From Bradyrhizobium sp. BR 10289 (GTDB lineage: Bacteria; Pseudomonadota; Alphaproteobacteria; Rhizobiales; Xanthobacteraceae), in assembly GCF_019455385.1 (NCBI RefSeq), contig NZ_JACOFR010000009.1:124001-188000 (forward strand): a DNA stretch of 64,000 nucleotides, written 5' to 3'. The notes under the pieces were generated by a model that did not search any database, was not told the DNA's origin, and saw nothing but the letters and a program-made list of their open reading frames with translations. The translations under genes and the position numbers were made by a program. This document shows, piece after piece, positions 1-7,487 of the stretch (position 1 is the first letter of the stretch; the number at the start of each line of letters is the position of its first letter).

Positions 1-1
1 C

Positions 2-430
2 GTGCCGATCTCGGGCGTCCCGATCGAGATCGCCGCCGCCGCGCGCGCCGGCAAGACGCGGTTCGACATCAGCCTCGATCCGGTCGACCTCGGCCGCATC
101 GACGTCCGCGTCAATGTCGACCGCAACGGCCAGGTCACCTCGCATCTGACGGTGGAGAAGCCGGAGACGCTGGCGATGCTGAAGCAGGACGCGCCGCAAT
201 TGCAGCGCGCGCTCGACGATGCCGGCTTCAAGACCGGAGGCAACAGCCTGTCCTTCAGCTTGCGCGACCAGAATTCATCGGGCCAGCAATCCGGCCAGAA
301 CAGCAACGACAATGGCGGCAATGCCCGCCGGCTGATCATCAGCGAGGACGAGACCGTGACCGCCGCACCCGTCGGGCGCGGCTACGGCCGTATGCTCGGA
401 TCGAGCAGCGGCGTCGACATCAGAGTGTGA
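2..430 (+). CDS. fliK: Flagellar hook-length control protein FliK, C-terminal part (5' end outside window)
   Basis: This is the last ~142 residues of a FliK-type hook-length control protein. FliK measures hook length and switches export from hook to filament substrates. The visible part is the Flg_hook C-terminal domain: the stretch beginning RFDISLDPVDLGRIDV, with LDP and LGRIDV, is the usual signature, followed by an alternating helix/strand region and a low-complexity Ser/Gln/Asn tail. The reading frame is open to the window edge, so the start and the long variable N-terminal region lie upstream. It ends 13 bases before flgD, which needs FliK-controlled export, and the two are very likely co-transcribed. 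Family assignment is good; only the truncated end can be judged. Confidence 0.85.
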   Translation: MPISGVPIEIAAAARAGKTRFDISLDPVDLGRIDVRVNVDRNGQVTSHLTVEKPETLAMLKQDAPQLQRALDDAGFKTGGNSLSFSLRDQNSSGQQSGQNSNDNGGNARRLIISEDETVTAAPVGRGYGRMLGSSSGVDIRV

Positions 431-443
431 GGAGTAAGCGCAA

Positions 444-1160
444 ATGACCACCACGACTGGTGCCGCCAATACCGCCCCGACGCCCGTCTCCGGCACGACG
501 CAGACCTCGTCGTCGGACAAGTCGAATTCGAGCCTCAGCTCGAACACGGGCGCGACGCTCGCCGGCAATTTCCAGACCTTCCTGACGCTGCTGACGACGC
601 AGCTGCAGAACCAGAACCCGCTGGATCCGCTCGACACCAACCAGTTCACCCAGCAGCTGGTGCAGTTCGCCGGCGTCGAGCAGCAGCTCAAGACCAACGA
701 TTCACTGTCCCAGCTGGTCACGCTGCAGCAGACCACGCAGGCGACCCAGGCGCTCGGCTTCGTCGGCAAGACCGCCCTGGTCGACGGTTCGACCGCAACC
801 ATGACGAAGTCGTCGGCGACCTGGCATCTCAACGTTCCGACCGACTCGACCGTGGACATCACGATCGCCAATTCCACGGGGCAGACGGTATTCACCGGGA
901 AATACACCGCGGCGGCCGGCACCGACATTCCCTTCACCTGGAACGGGATGGGCAATGACGGCACACAATGGCCCGACGGCAAATACACGATCTCGGCCAC
1001 CGGCAAGGACGTCGCGAACAACAATGTCGGCATCGCCGCCCAAGTGCAGGGGACCGTGGCGTCCGTCGACCTGACCCAGTCGCCGCCGTTGCTCAACATC
1101 GACGGTGTCAGCTACACGCTGAGCCAGGTCAAGAGCATCATCGCCACCGGCAGCAATTGA
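444..1160 (+). CDS. flgD: Flagellar hook assembly (hook-cap) protein FlgD
   Basis: FlgD is the temporary cap on which the hook protein polymerises. The protein is 238 residues. After a Thr/Ser-rich secretion leader (about residues 1-45) comes the conserved core TFLTLLTTQLQNQNPLDP (about 51-68), the strongest FlgD marker. This is followed by NQFTQQLVQFAGVEQQL and a C-terminal part with the FlgD Ig/Tudor-like folds, including FTWNGMGNDG. The ATG at 444 has a GGAG element just upstream (gtgaggagtaag) and lies 13 bases after fliK. It is followed by a repeat doublet rather than another gene, so it probably ends the fliK-flgD unit. A polar flagellum of the Caulobacter type is inferred from the neighbouring sciP and fliF operon. 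Confidence 0.95.
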   Translation: MTTTTGAANTAPTPVSGTTQTSSSDKSNSSLSSNTGATLAGNFQTFLTLLTTQLQNQNPLDPLDTNQFTQQLVQFAGVEQQLKTNDSLSQLVTLQQTTQATQALGFVGKTALVDGSTATMTKSSATWHLNVPTDSTVDITIANSTGQTVFTGKYTAAAGTDIPFTWNGMGNDGTQWPDGKYTISATGKDVANNNVGIAAQVQGTVASVDLTQSPPLLNIDGVSYTLSQVKSIIATGSN

Positions 1161-1170
1161 GACGCGTGAT

Positions 1171-1305
1171 CCACCTCTCCCCAGCGGAGAGAGGTCGGAT
1201 TGCGCAGCAATCCGGGTGAGGGGCCGCAGCATACGGCGAGACTGTAACCCCTCACCCGGATCGCATCTTGCGATGCGATCCGACCTCTCCCTTCGGGGGA
1301 GGTGA
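1171..1305. repeat. REP-like inverted doublet, family A, copy 1
   Basis: Two mirror-image arms of about 50-57 bases each read CACCTCTCC ... GGTCGGAT ... ATCCGGGTGAGGGG and the reverse complement of that, separated by about 27 bases. Each arm folds into two small hairpins. Further copies occur at 40454-40606 and 63216-63297. It fills most of the flgD-sciP gap; the remaining 229 bases before sciP hold only the possible CtrA-like site noted separately. Confidence 0.85.
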
Positions 1306-1349
1306 ATAGAGTTCCGTGCTCGCGCCGACCCGTCAAAAGTCATTCGGCG

Positions 1350-1366
1350 TTAGTAAAGTATTTACC
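1350..1366 (+). promoter_or_regulatory. Possible degenerate CtrA-binding site upstream of sciP
   Basis: TTAG-N7-TTTACC lies about 170 bases before the sciP start. It resembles the CtrA consensus TTAA-N7-TTAAC with mismatches in both halves. In Caulobacter sciP itself is in the CtrA regulon, which is the only reason to list this weak match. Confidence 0.2.
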
Positions 1367-1534
1367 TTCTGCCCCGCTCGGCCGGCTGAAACCGCATTTT
1401 TAGCCCGCAGGGCCAGCCGCGTTCCCGCAAGTTTCAACGAGAATTGTATTGAAGCCTTAGGCTTAGCGGATTTTTAAGCCGCCGCGCGTAGGGTTGCGAT
1501 GTGAGTTCAGTGGTTGAGAGTTTGTGAGTACGCC

Positions 1535-1810
1535 ATGACAGAACCCCATCGCCCGAGGGTAAAATACGTCATCGGGCCGGACGGCAGTCCGCTGACGATC
1601 GCTGACCTGCCTGCACCCGGCACCAAACGCTGGGTCATCCGCCGCAAGGCCGAAGTCGTCGCTGCCGTTCGCGGCGGCCTTCTGTCCCTTGAAGAGGCCT
1701 GCAGCCGTTATACCCTGACGGTCGACGAATTCCTCTCCTGGCAGTTTTCCATCGACCAGCACGGTCTGGCGGGTCTTCGCACCACCCGCATTCAGCAATA
1801 TCGCCAGTAA
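1535..1810 (+). CDS. sciP: SciP-like DUF1153 protein, small CtrA inhibitor
   Basis: The product is 91 residues, the right size for the DUF1153 family, whose Caulobacter member SciP is a small helix-turn-helix protein that stops CtrA activating its target promoters. Conserved family features are the KYVIGPDGSPLT opening, the basic segment WVIRRKAEVV (about residues 33-42), the helix-turn-helix LSLEEACSRYTLTVDEFLSW, and a basic tail. The ATG at 1535 is used; the frame extends a few codons upstream without a better start. In Caulobacter sciP also lies next to the fliF operon, and here it is followed by a strong terminator and then a CtrA-like site before fliF. The identification rests on family recognition plus this conserved neighbourhood; the target promoters are inferred. 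Confidence 0.85.
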   Translation: MTEPHRPRVKYVIGPDGSPLTIADLPAPGTKRWVIRRKAEVVAAVRGGLLSLEEACSRYTLTVDEFLSWQFSIDQHGLAGLRTTRIQQYRQ

Positions 1811-1839
1811 GCGATCCGGAAATCTGCGGCTTTTGACGA

Positions 1840-1872
1840 AAATCGGCCTCGCCCTGCGAGGCCGATTTTTTT
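1840..1872 (+). terminator. Intrinsic terminator of sciP
   Basis: A perfect 12-bp stem, AAATCGGCCTCG (1840-1851) with CGAGGCCGATTT (1857-1868), closes a 5-base loop and runs into a T tract. It separates sciP from the fliF operon. Confidence 0.92.
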
Positions 1873-1907
1873 CATATCGGCTTTTGGAGCCACTTTTGTC
1901 CCACCTC

Positions 1908-1925
1908 TTAACCTTCGTTAACCAT
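1908..1925 (+). promoter_or_regulatory. CtrA-like binding site upstream of the fliF operon
   Basis: The sequence reads TTAA-N6-TTAACCAT, with the half sites at 1908-1911 and 1918-1921, 74-91 bases before the chosen fliF start. The canonical CtrA site is TTAA-N7-TTAA(C), so the spacing is one base short, but the TTAACCAT half is complete. The Caulobacter fliF operon is a CtrA-dependent class II operon, and the position between the sciP terminator and fliF fits. Confidence 0.5.
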
Positions 1926-1998
1926 ATCGAAACCATCACCTAGGCAATAATTGCCCAGTCGACCGCTCGGGTGCGGATCGAAGTTTCGGGGCGGTTGC

Positions 1999-3612
1999 TT
2001 GCAAGGTCTTGCGGACTTCTTAAAAGGTATCGGCGCCGCCCGGTTCGGGGCGATGATCGCGGTCACTGCCGCGCTCATCGGCTTTTTCGCGTTCGTCATC
2101 ATGCGGGTCACGACGCCGCAGATGACCACCCTGTTCACCGACCTCTCGGTTGAAGATTCGTCCAGCATTATCAAGGACCTGGAACGCCAGGGCATCCAGT
2201 TCGAGATCCGCAATGAGGGCACCATCATCATGGTGCCCAAGGACAAGGTCACCCGCCTGCGCATGAAGCTTGCCGAGGGCGGCCTGCCCAAGGGCGGCGG
2301 CGTTGGCTACGAAGTGTTCGACAAGTCGGATGCGCTCGGCACCACCTCCTTCGTCCAGAACATCAATCATCTCCGTGCGCTGGAGGGCGAGCTCGCCCGC
2401 ACCATCCGCGCCATCGACCGCATCCAGGCCGCCCGCGTCCACCTCGTGCTGCCCGAGCGCCCGCTGTTCTCGCGCGAGGCGCCGGAGCCCTCGGCTTCGA
2501 TCGTGGTCCGCGTCCGCGGCTCGCTCGAAGCCCAGCAGATCCGCGCCATCCGCCACCTCGTCGCCTCCGCCGTCAACGGGCTGAAGCCGCAGCGCGTCTC
2601 GATCGTCGACGAGGCCGGTCAGCTGCTCGCCGACGGCGCCGCCACCGATCCGGAGCAGGCGCTCGGCGACGAGCGCCGTACCGCCTTCGAGAAGCGGATG
2701 CGCAAACAGGTCGAGGACATCGTCTCCTCGGTGGTCGGCTCGGGCCGCGCCCGCGTCCAGCTTTCCGCCGATTTCGACTTCAACAAGATCACCCAGACCT
2801 CGGACAAATACGATCCCGAAGGCCGTGTGCTGCGCTCGAGCCAGACCCGCGAAGAGCAGAGCATGACCGCCGATACCAACGGCCAGGTCACGGTCAACAA
2901 CGAGCTCCCGGGCCAGCAGCAAAACGGCGGCGCGGCGGCCAAGGACCAGAGCAAGAAGACCGAGGAGACCAACAATTACGAGATCTCCCGCACCACCAAG
3001 ACCGAGGTGACCGAGGCCGGCCGGGTCAACCGCATCTCGGTCGCGGTGCTGGTCGACGGCATCTACACCAAGAACGACAAGGGCGAACTCGCCTACACCG
3101 ACCGCACCAAGGAGCAGCTCGACCGCATCGCCACCCTGGTTCGCTCCGCGATCGGCTTCGACCAGAAGCGCGGCGATCAGGTCGAGGTCGTGAACCTGCG
3201 CTTCGCCGACGCCCCCTCCACCGCTCCGATCGGCGAGCCCTCGGGCTTCCTCGGCATGCTTCAGTTCACCAAAGACGACGTCATGTACTTCGTCGAGCTC
3301 GGCGTGATGATGCTGCTCGGCCTCGTCGTGCTCTTCATGGTGATCCGCCCGCTGGTCAAGCGCATCCTCGCCTCCGACGAAGTCGCCGCCGCCATTTCCG
3401 GCGTTCTCGCCGGCCCGGCCGCTTCGGAAGAGGCCGCGCCCGCCGCCGGCCAGCCGCTCCTGCCGGGCGGCGCTGCCAGCGCCATCGACGTCGCCACCAT
3501 TCAGGGCCAGGTCCACGCCCAGTCCGTTCATCGCGTCGGCGAGCTCGCCGAGCGTAACCCCAACGAAACCGTCGCCATCATCCGCCAGTGGCTCACCGAG
3601 CCCACCAAATAA
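1999..3612 (+). CDS. fliF: Flagellar MS-ring protein FliF
   Basis: FliF forms the inner-membrane MS ring, the base of the flagellar motor and the housing of the export gate. The product is about 537 residues. It has an N-terminal membrane helix (about 17-35), periplasmic ring-building domains with the conserved LAEGGLPKGGGVGYE and LPERPLFSRE segments, a low-complexity Gln/Gly/Lys stretch near the middle, a second membrane helix (about 428-452), and a C-terminal FliG-binding tail ending RQWLTEPTK. No ATG suits the N-terminus. A TTG at 1999 gives a protein starting MQGLADFLKG and has a GGGGCGG element just upstream; a TTG at 1951 would add 16 unusual residues. It heads the fliF-fliG-fliH-fliN-flbD operon. 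Confidence 0.95.
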   Translation: MQGLADFLKGIGAARFGAMIAVTAALIGFFAFVIMRVTTPQMTTLFTDLSVEDSSSIIKDLERQGIQFEIRNEGTIIMVPKDKVTRLRMKLAEGGLPKGGGVGYEVFDKSDALGTTSFVQNINHLRALEGELARTIRAIDRIQAARVHLVLPERPLFSREAPEPSASIVVRVRGSLEAQQIRAIRHLVASAVNGLKPQRVSIVDEAGQLLADGAATDPEQALGDERRTAFEKRMRKQVEDIVSSVVGSGRARVQLSADFDFNKITQTSDKYDPEGRVLRSSQTREEQSMTADTNGQVTVNNELPGQQQNGGAAAKDQSKKTEETNNYEISRTTKTEVTEAGRVNRISVAVLVDGIYTKNDKGELAYTDRTKEQLDRIATLVRSAIGFDQKRGDQVEVVNLRFADAPSTAPIGEPSGFLGMLQFTKDDVMYFVELGVMMLLGLVVLFMVIRPLVKRILASDEVAAAISGVLAGPAASEEAAPAAGQPLLPGGAASAIDVATIQGQVHAQSVHRVGELAERNPNETVAIIRQWLTEPTK

Positions 3613-3644
3613 CTTAAGCCAAGTGAATCAAGAAGTGATCTGAC

Positions 3645-4742
3645 ATGGCCGCCTCACTGCAAAACGCCAACTCCAACGACATCACCAGCGTGATCTCCAC
3701 GCTCGGCCAGCGCGCCGGCGACCGCGCCAAGAGCGGCCAGGGTGCCGCGCAGCTGTCCGGTCCGCGTCGTGCCGCGATCCTGATGCTGGCGCTGGGCGAG
3801 CAATATGGCGGCAAGATCTGGAGCCTGCTCGACGACGACGAGGTGCGCCAGCTGTCGCTGGAAATGTCGACGCTCGGCACCGTCGAGGTCGACACGGTCG
3901 AGGACATGCTGCTCGAATTCGTCTCGCGCATGTCGGCCTCGGGCGCGCTGATGGGCAATTTCGACGCCACCGAGCGCCTGCTCCAGCAGTACCTGCCGCC
4001 CGAGCGCGTCAACGGCATCATGGACGAGATTCGCGGCCCAGCGGGGCGCAACATGTGGGAGAAGCTCTCCAACGTGCAGGAAGAGGTGCTCGCCAACTAC
4101 CTCAAGAACGAATATCCGCAGACCATCGCGGTGGTGCTCTCGAAGCTGAAGCCGGAGCACGCCGCCCGCGTGCTCGGCATCTTCCCCGAGGACCTCGCGC
4201 TCGACGTCGTCAACCGCATGCTGAAGATGGAAGCGGTGCAGAAGGAGGTGATCGAGAGCGTGGAGAAGACGCTGCGCACTGAATTCATGTCCAATCTGTC
4301 GCAGACCCGCCGCCGCGACGCCCACGAGGTGATGGCGGAAATCTTCAACAATTTCGACCGCCAGACCGAAACCCGCTTCATCACCTCGCTCGAAGAAGAG
4401 AACCGCGAGTCCGCCGAGCGCATCAAGGCGCTGATGTTCACCTTCGACGATCTCATCAAGCTCGATTCCGGCTCGGCCCAGACCCTGATGCGCAACGTCG
4501 ACAAGGACAAGCTCGGCGTCGCGCTGAAGAGCGCCAACGAGGACGTCCGCAACTTCTTCTTCGGCAACATGTCCTCCCGCGCGGCGAAAATGCTCCAGGA
4601 CGACATGGCCGCAATGGGCCCGGTGCGCCTGCGCGACGTCGACGAGGCCCAGGCGCTGCTGGTCAACCTCGCCAAGGACCTCGCCGCCAAGGGCGAGATC
4701 ATGCTGACCAAGAACCGCGCTGACGACGAACTGGTGTATTGA
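3645..4742 (+). CDS. fliG: Flagellar motor switch protein FliG
   Basis: FliG sits on FliF and carries the charged ridge that meets the stator, so it generates torque and, with FliM and FliN, sets direction. The 365-residue product has the N-terminal FliF-binding part (SGPRRAAILMLALGEQYG), the middle domain with LKNEYPQTIAVVLSKL and EHAARVLGIFPED, and the C-terminal domain ending with the charged helix around KMLQDDMAAMGPVRLRDVDEAQ. The N-terminus has about 30 extra polar residues relative to enteric FliG, as in other alphaproteobacteria. It starts 32 bases after fliF, and its stop codon shares one base with the fliH start, which suggests coupled translation. Confidence 0.96.
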   Translation: MAASLQNANSNDITSVISTLGQRAGDRAKSGQGAAQLSGPRRAAILMLALGEQYGGKIWSLLDDDEVRQLSLEMSTLGTVEVDTVEDMLLEFVSRMSASGALMGNFDATERLLQQYLPPERVNGIMDEIRGPAGRNMWEKLSNVQEEVLANYLKNEYPQTIAVVLSKLKPEHAARVLGIFPEDLALDVVNRMLKMEAVQKEVIESVEKTLRTEFMSNLSQTRRRDAHEVMAEIFNNFDRQTETRFITSLEEENRESAERIKALMFTFDDLIKLDSGSAQTLMRNVDKDKLGVALKSANEDVRNFFFGNMSSRAAKMLQDDMAAMGPVRLRDVDEAQALLVNLAKDLAAKGEIMLTKNRADDELVY

Positions 4743-5365
4743 TGGCGGCTCCGGCAAAATTCCTGTTCGACACCGACTTCGCGGCGCCCGAGCGCTCGCC
4801 GCGCGAGAAGGCCGCGACCGCCGCCGAGATCGCCCAAAAGGTCGCGGAAGCCGAGGCGCGCGCCTATCAGGACGGCTTTGCCGCCGGGCAGCGCGAGGCC
4901 AAGGCCGAGAGCGACCGCCGCGTCGCGCTCGCCATGGAAGAGATCAATATCGGCATCAGGGGCGTCGCCGCCGGCATCGGCAGCATCGAGACCAAGATGG
5001 AGACCGAGGCGGTCGAGGTCGCGATTGCGGTGGCGCGCAAGCTGTGCGCCGACCTCGTCGCCGCCGAACCGCTCGGCGAGATCATGGCGCTGGTCAAGGA
5101 CTGCTTCTCGCATCTGGTCGCAACGCCGCATCTCGTCGTCCGCATCAACGATGCGCTCTACGACAGTGCACGCGAAAAGATCGAGCGGCTCGCCAAGCAG
5201 AGCGGTTTCGAGGGGCGCCTCGTGATCCTCGCCGAGCCCGAGATCGCCACCGGCGATTGCCGGATCGAATGGGCCGATGGCGGCATCGTGCTGGAGCGCG
5301 CCGCTATCGCGGCCAAGATCGACGAAATGGTTGGACGCTATATCGCGTCCCGGAGGGGGAGCTAA
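4742..5365 (+). CDS. fliH: Flagellar assembly protein FliH / FlbE
   Basis: FliH (FlbE in Caulobacter) is the peripheral stalk and regulator of the export ATPase FliI. The product is 207 residues, with an acidic/alanine-rich N-terminal helix (KAATAAEIAQKVAEAEARAY), a GFAAGQREAKAE segment of the kind seen in FliH/YscL proteins, and a C-terminal part with VRINDALY and GDCRIEWADGGI, the latter typical of the FliH/HrpE C-terminal domain. The ATG at 4742 overlaps the last base of fliG. The position between fliG and fliN is exactly that of flbE in the Caulobacter fliF operon. The sequence family is weakly conserved, so context carries part of the call. Confidence 0.85.
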   Translation: MAAPAKFLFDTDFAAPERSPREKAATAAEIAQKVAEAEARAYQDGFAAGQREAKAESDRRVALAMEEINIGIRGVAAGIGSIETKMETEAVEVAIAVARKLCADLVAAEPLGEIMALVKDCFSHLVATPHLVVRINDALYDSAREKIERLAKQSGFEGRLVILAEPEIATGDCRIEWADGGIVLERAAIAAKIDEMVGRYIASRRGS

Positions 5366-5368
5366 ATC

Positions 5369-5719
5369 ATGAGCGACACCGACGGACAGGTCCCGCTGCC
5401 CGATCTCAACGGCCCGATGCCGCCTGCCGGCGCCGATGTCGGCTACAGCGAGGACGAATATGCGGCCCGCGCCGCCGCCGATCTGGAAGCCGTGTTCGAC
5501 GTTCCGGTGCAGGTTTCGGCCGTGCTCGGCCGCTCCAAGATGGACGTCAGCGAGCTGCTCAAGCTCGGGCCCGGCACCGTGCTCGAGCTCGACCGCCGCG
5601 TCGGCGAGGCCATCGACATCTACGTCAACAACAAGCTGGTCGCCCGCGGCGAAGTCGTGCTGGTCGAGGACAAGCTCGGCGTGACCATGACCGAAATCAT
5701 CAAGACCGAACGCAGCTAG
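5369..5719 (+). CDS. fliN: Flagellar motor switch protein FliN
   Basis: FliN is a C-ring component at the cytoplasmic base of the motor. The 116-residue protein has a short acidic N-terminal extension and then one complete SpoA domain: VFDVPVQVSAVLGRSKM, LLKLGPGTVLELDR, then VNNKLVARGEVVLVEDKLGV and a typical ending TEIIKTERS. The ATG follows fliH by three bases behind GGAGGGGG, a very strong ribosome-binding site. It lies inside the fliF operon. FliM, its usual partner, is not in the window. Confidence 0.95.
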   Translation: MSDTDGQVPLPDLNGPMPPAGADVGYSEDEYAARAAADLEAVFDVPVQVSAVLGRSKMDVSELLKLGPGTVLELDRRVGEAIDIYVNNKLVARGEVVLVEDKLGVTMTEIIKTERS

Positions 5720-5777
5720 CTGGTGCAACTGCAAGGACTAACGCGCGGCAGCGCGACCAGACGGACAGGAGACTGAC

Positions 5778-7163
5778 ATGCGGCTTCTCATCGTTGGCAC
5801 ATTGAAGGGCCAGCTCACCACCGCCACCAAGATCGCGATGGACAACGGCGCGACCGTGACCCACGCCGAGGATCACGAGCAGGCGATGCGGGTGCTGCGC
5901 GGCGGCAAGGGCGCCGACCTGCTGCTGGTCGACGTCGCCCTCGACATCCGCGACCTCGTGCTGCGGCTCGAGGCCGAGCACATCCACGCCCCGATCGTCG
6001 CCTGCGGCATCACCAACGACGCCCGCGCCGCAGTTGCCGCGATCCACGCCGGCGCCAAGGAATACATCCCGTTGCCGCCGGATCCGGAGCTGATCGCCGC
6101 CGTGCTGGCCGCCGTCGCCAACGATTCCCGCGAGCTGGTCTACCGCGACGAAGCCATGGCGAAGGTTATCAAGCTCGCGCAGCAGATCGCAGGCTCCGAC
6201 GCCTCGGTGATGATCACGGGCGAATCCGGCACCGGCAAGGAAGTGCTGGCCCGCTACGTCCACACCCGTTCGGCCCGCGCCAAGCGCCCGTTCATCTCGA
6301 TCAACTGCGCCGCGATCCCCGAGCACCTCCTGGAATCCGAATTGTTCGGCCATGAGAAGGGCGCCTTCACCGGCGCGGTCGCACGGCGCATCGGCAAGTT
6401 CGAGGAAGCGACCGGCGGCACGCTGCTGCTGGACGAAATCTCGGAGATGGACGTCCGCCTGCAATCAAAACTGCTCCGCGCCATCCAGGAGCGCGTGATC
6501 GACCGCGTCGGCGGCACCAAGCCGGTCCCGGTCGACATCCGCATCATCGCGACCTCGAACCGCAACCTCGCCGAGGCCGTGCGCGAAGGCACGTTCCGCG
6601 AGGATCTGCTGTTCCGCCTCAACGTCGTGAACCTGAAGATCCCGCCGCTGCGCGAGCGCCCCGCCGACATCCTCGAGCTCGCCCAGCACTTCGTGAAGAA
6701 ATATGCCGAAGCCAATGGCGTGCCGATGCGCCCGATCTCGGCGGAGGCGCGCCGCGTGCTCTCGGTCAACCGCTGGCAGGGCAACGTCCGCGAGCTCGAA
6801 AACACCATGCACCGCGCGGTGCTGATGGCGCAGGGCGACGAGATCGGCCCGGACGCGATCATCACCCCCGACGGCGACCGCCTGGACCTCGCCAAGACCG
6901 CCCCCGCGGTGGCGCATGCGACCATGGCCGCCGAGCAGGTGACGCGCGCGCTGGTGGGGCGCACGGTCGCCGATGTCGAGCGCGACCTGATCCTGGAAAC
7001 GCTGAAGCACTGCCTAGGCAACCGCACCCATGCCGCGAATATCCTGGGCATCTCGATCCGCACGCTGCGCAACAAGCTCAACGAATACGCCGACGGCGGG
7101 ATTCCGATCACGCCGGCGGGCACGCCGGGCGAATATCCGCGGATGCCGATGATAGGAGCGTGA
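5778..7163 (+). CDS. flbD: Sigma54-dependent flagellar transcriptional activator FlbD
   Basis: FlbD is the sigma54 activator that turns on late flagellar genes in Caulobacter-type hierarchies. The 461-residue protein has an N-terminal receiver-like domain (about 1-115), an AAA+ domain with Walker A GESGTGKE, the sigma54-contact motif GAFTGA (in EKGAFTGAVAR), Walker B GGTLLLDEI and RFREDLLFRLNV, and a C-terminal Fis-type helix-turn-helix (RTHAANILGISIRTLRNKL). The receiver part keeps LLLVDV but looks degenerate, so control by the partner FliX rather than phosphorylation is plausible, as in Caulobacter. It is the last gene of the fliF operon and is followed by an intrinsic terminator. Confidence 0.93.
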   Translation: MRLLIVGTLKGQLTTATKIAMDNGATVTHAEDHEQAMRVLRGGKGADLLLVDVALDIRDLVLRLEAEHIHAPIVACGITNDARAAVAAIHAGAKEYIPLPPDPELIAAVLAAVANDSRELVYRDEAMAKVIKLAQQIAGSDASVMITGESGTGKEVLARYVHTRSARAKRPFISINCAAIPEHLLESELFGHEKGAFTGAVARRIGKFEEATGGTLLLDEISEMDVRLQSKLLRAIQERVIDRVGGTKPVPVDIRIIATSNRNLAEAVREGTFREDLLFRLNVVNLKIPPLRERPADILELAQHFVKKYAEANGVPMRPISAEARRVLSVNRWQGNVRELENTMHRAVLMAQGDEIGPDAIITPDGDRLDLAKTAPAVAHATMAAEQVTRALVGRTVADVERDLILETLKHCLGNRTHAANILGISIRTLRNKLNEYADGGIPITPAGTPGEYPRMPMIGA

Positions 7164-7188
7164 GGACTCCACGCTGGTTGAGACGACG

Positions 7189-7220
7189 AATGCCCGGGCC
7201 GGTCCCGGGCATTTTTGTTT
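7189..7220 (+). terminator. Intrinsic terminator of the fliF operon
   Basis: The stem AATGCCCGGG (7189-7198) pairs with CCCGGGCATT (7204-7213) around a 5-base loop, followed by a T-rich run. It lies 25 bases after the flbD stop. Confidence 0.92.
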
Positions 7221-7243
7221 TGCGAAATGAGTTAACGCTAACC

Positions 7244-7376
7244 CCGTCATCCTGAGGTGCGAAGCGCGCGATGCAAATGTATCGCGCGCGCAGCCTCGAA
7301 GGATGCACGGCCACCGATGCAGCCGGGCCGTCGCCCTTCGAGGGCCGCTGAAGAAGCGGCCACCTCAGGGTGACGG
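7244..7376. repeat. REP-like palindromic element, family E (CCTGAGGTG type)
   Basis: The ends CCGTCATCCTGAGGTGCG and CACCTCAGGGTGACGG are inverted repeats of one another. Inside are further palindromic pieces (gcgcgcgatgcaaatgtatcgcgcgc and cgaaggatg/cttcgagg). Together with the terminator it accounts for most of the gap between flbD and the peptidase gene; I see no gene there. Confidence 0.8.
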
Positions 7377-7487
7377 TCAACAAGGTTCGATCTTGTGGCA
7401 TGAACACATGGCCGCACCGCGTCCGGCGACTAGGTCGCGCCTTCGCCAGGCCCTATAACCCCGCGTGAGAACCACGTGAGGGACCAC

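Noticed and set aside
2020..3531. Long antisense ORF opposite fliF (503 codons)
   Set aside because: It overlaps a certain FliF gene; its composition (Asp/Gly/His/Val-rich low complexity) is that of reversed high-GC coding DNA, and no domain is visible.
4097..5734. Antisense ORF opposite fliG, fliH and fliN (545 codons)
   Set aside because: It covers three well-supported genes on the other strand and has only GC-bias-driven sequence.
5786..5802. TGGCACATTGA-like partial match to a sigma54 promoter at the start of flbD
   Set aside because: The GC element (TTGC) is missing at the right distance, and the match lies inside the coding sequence.
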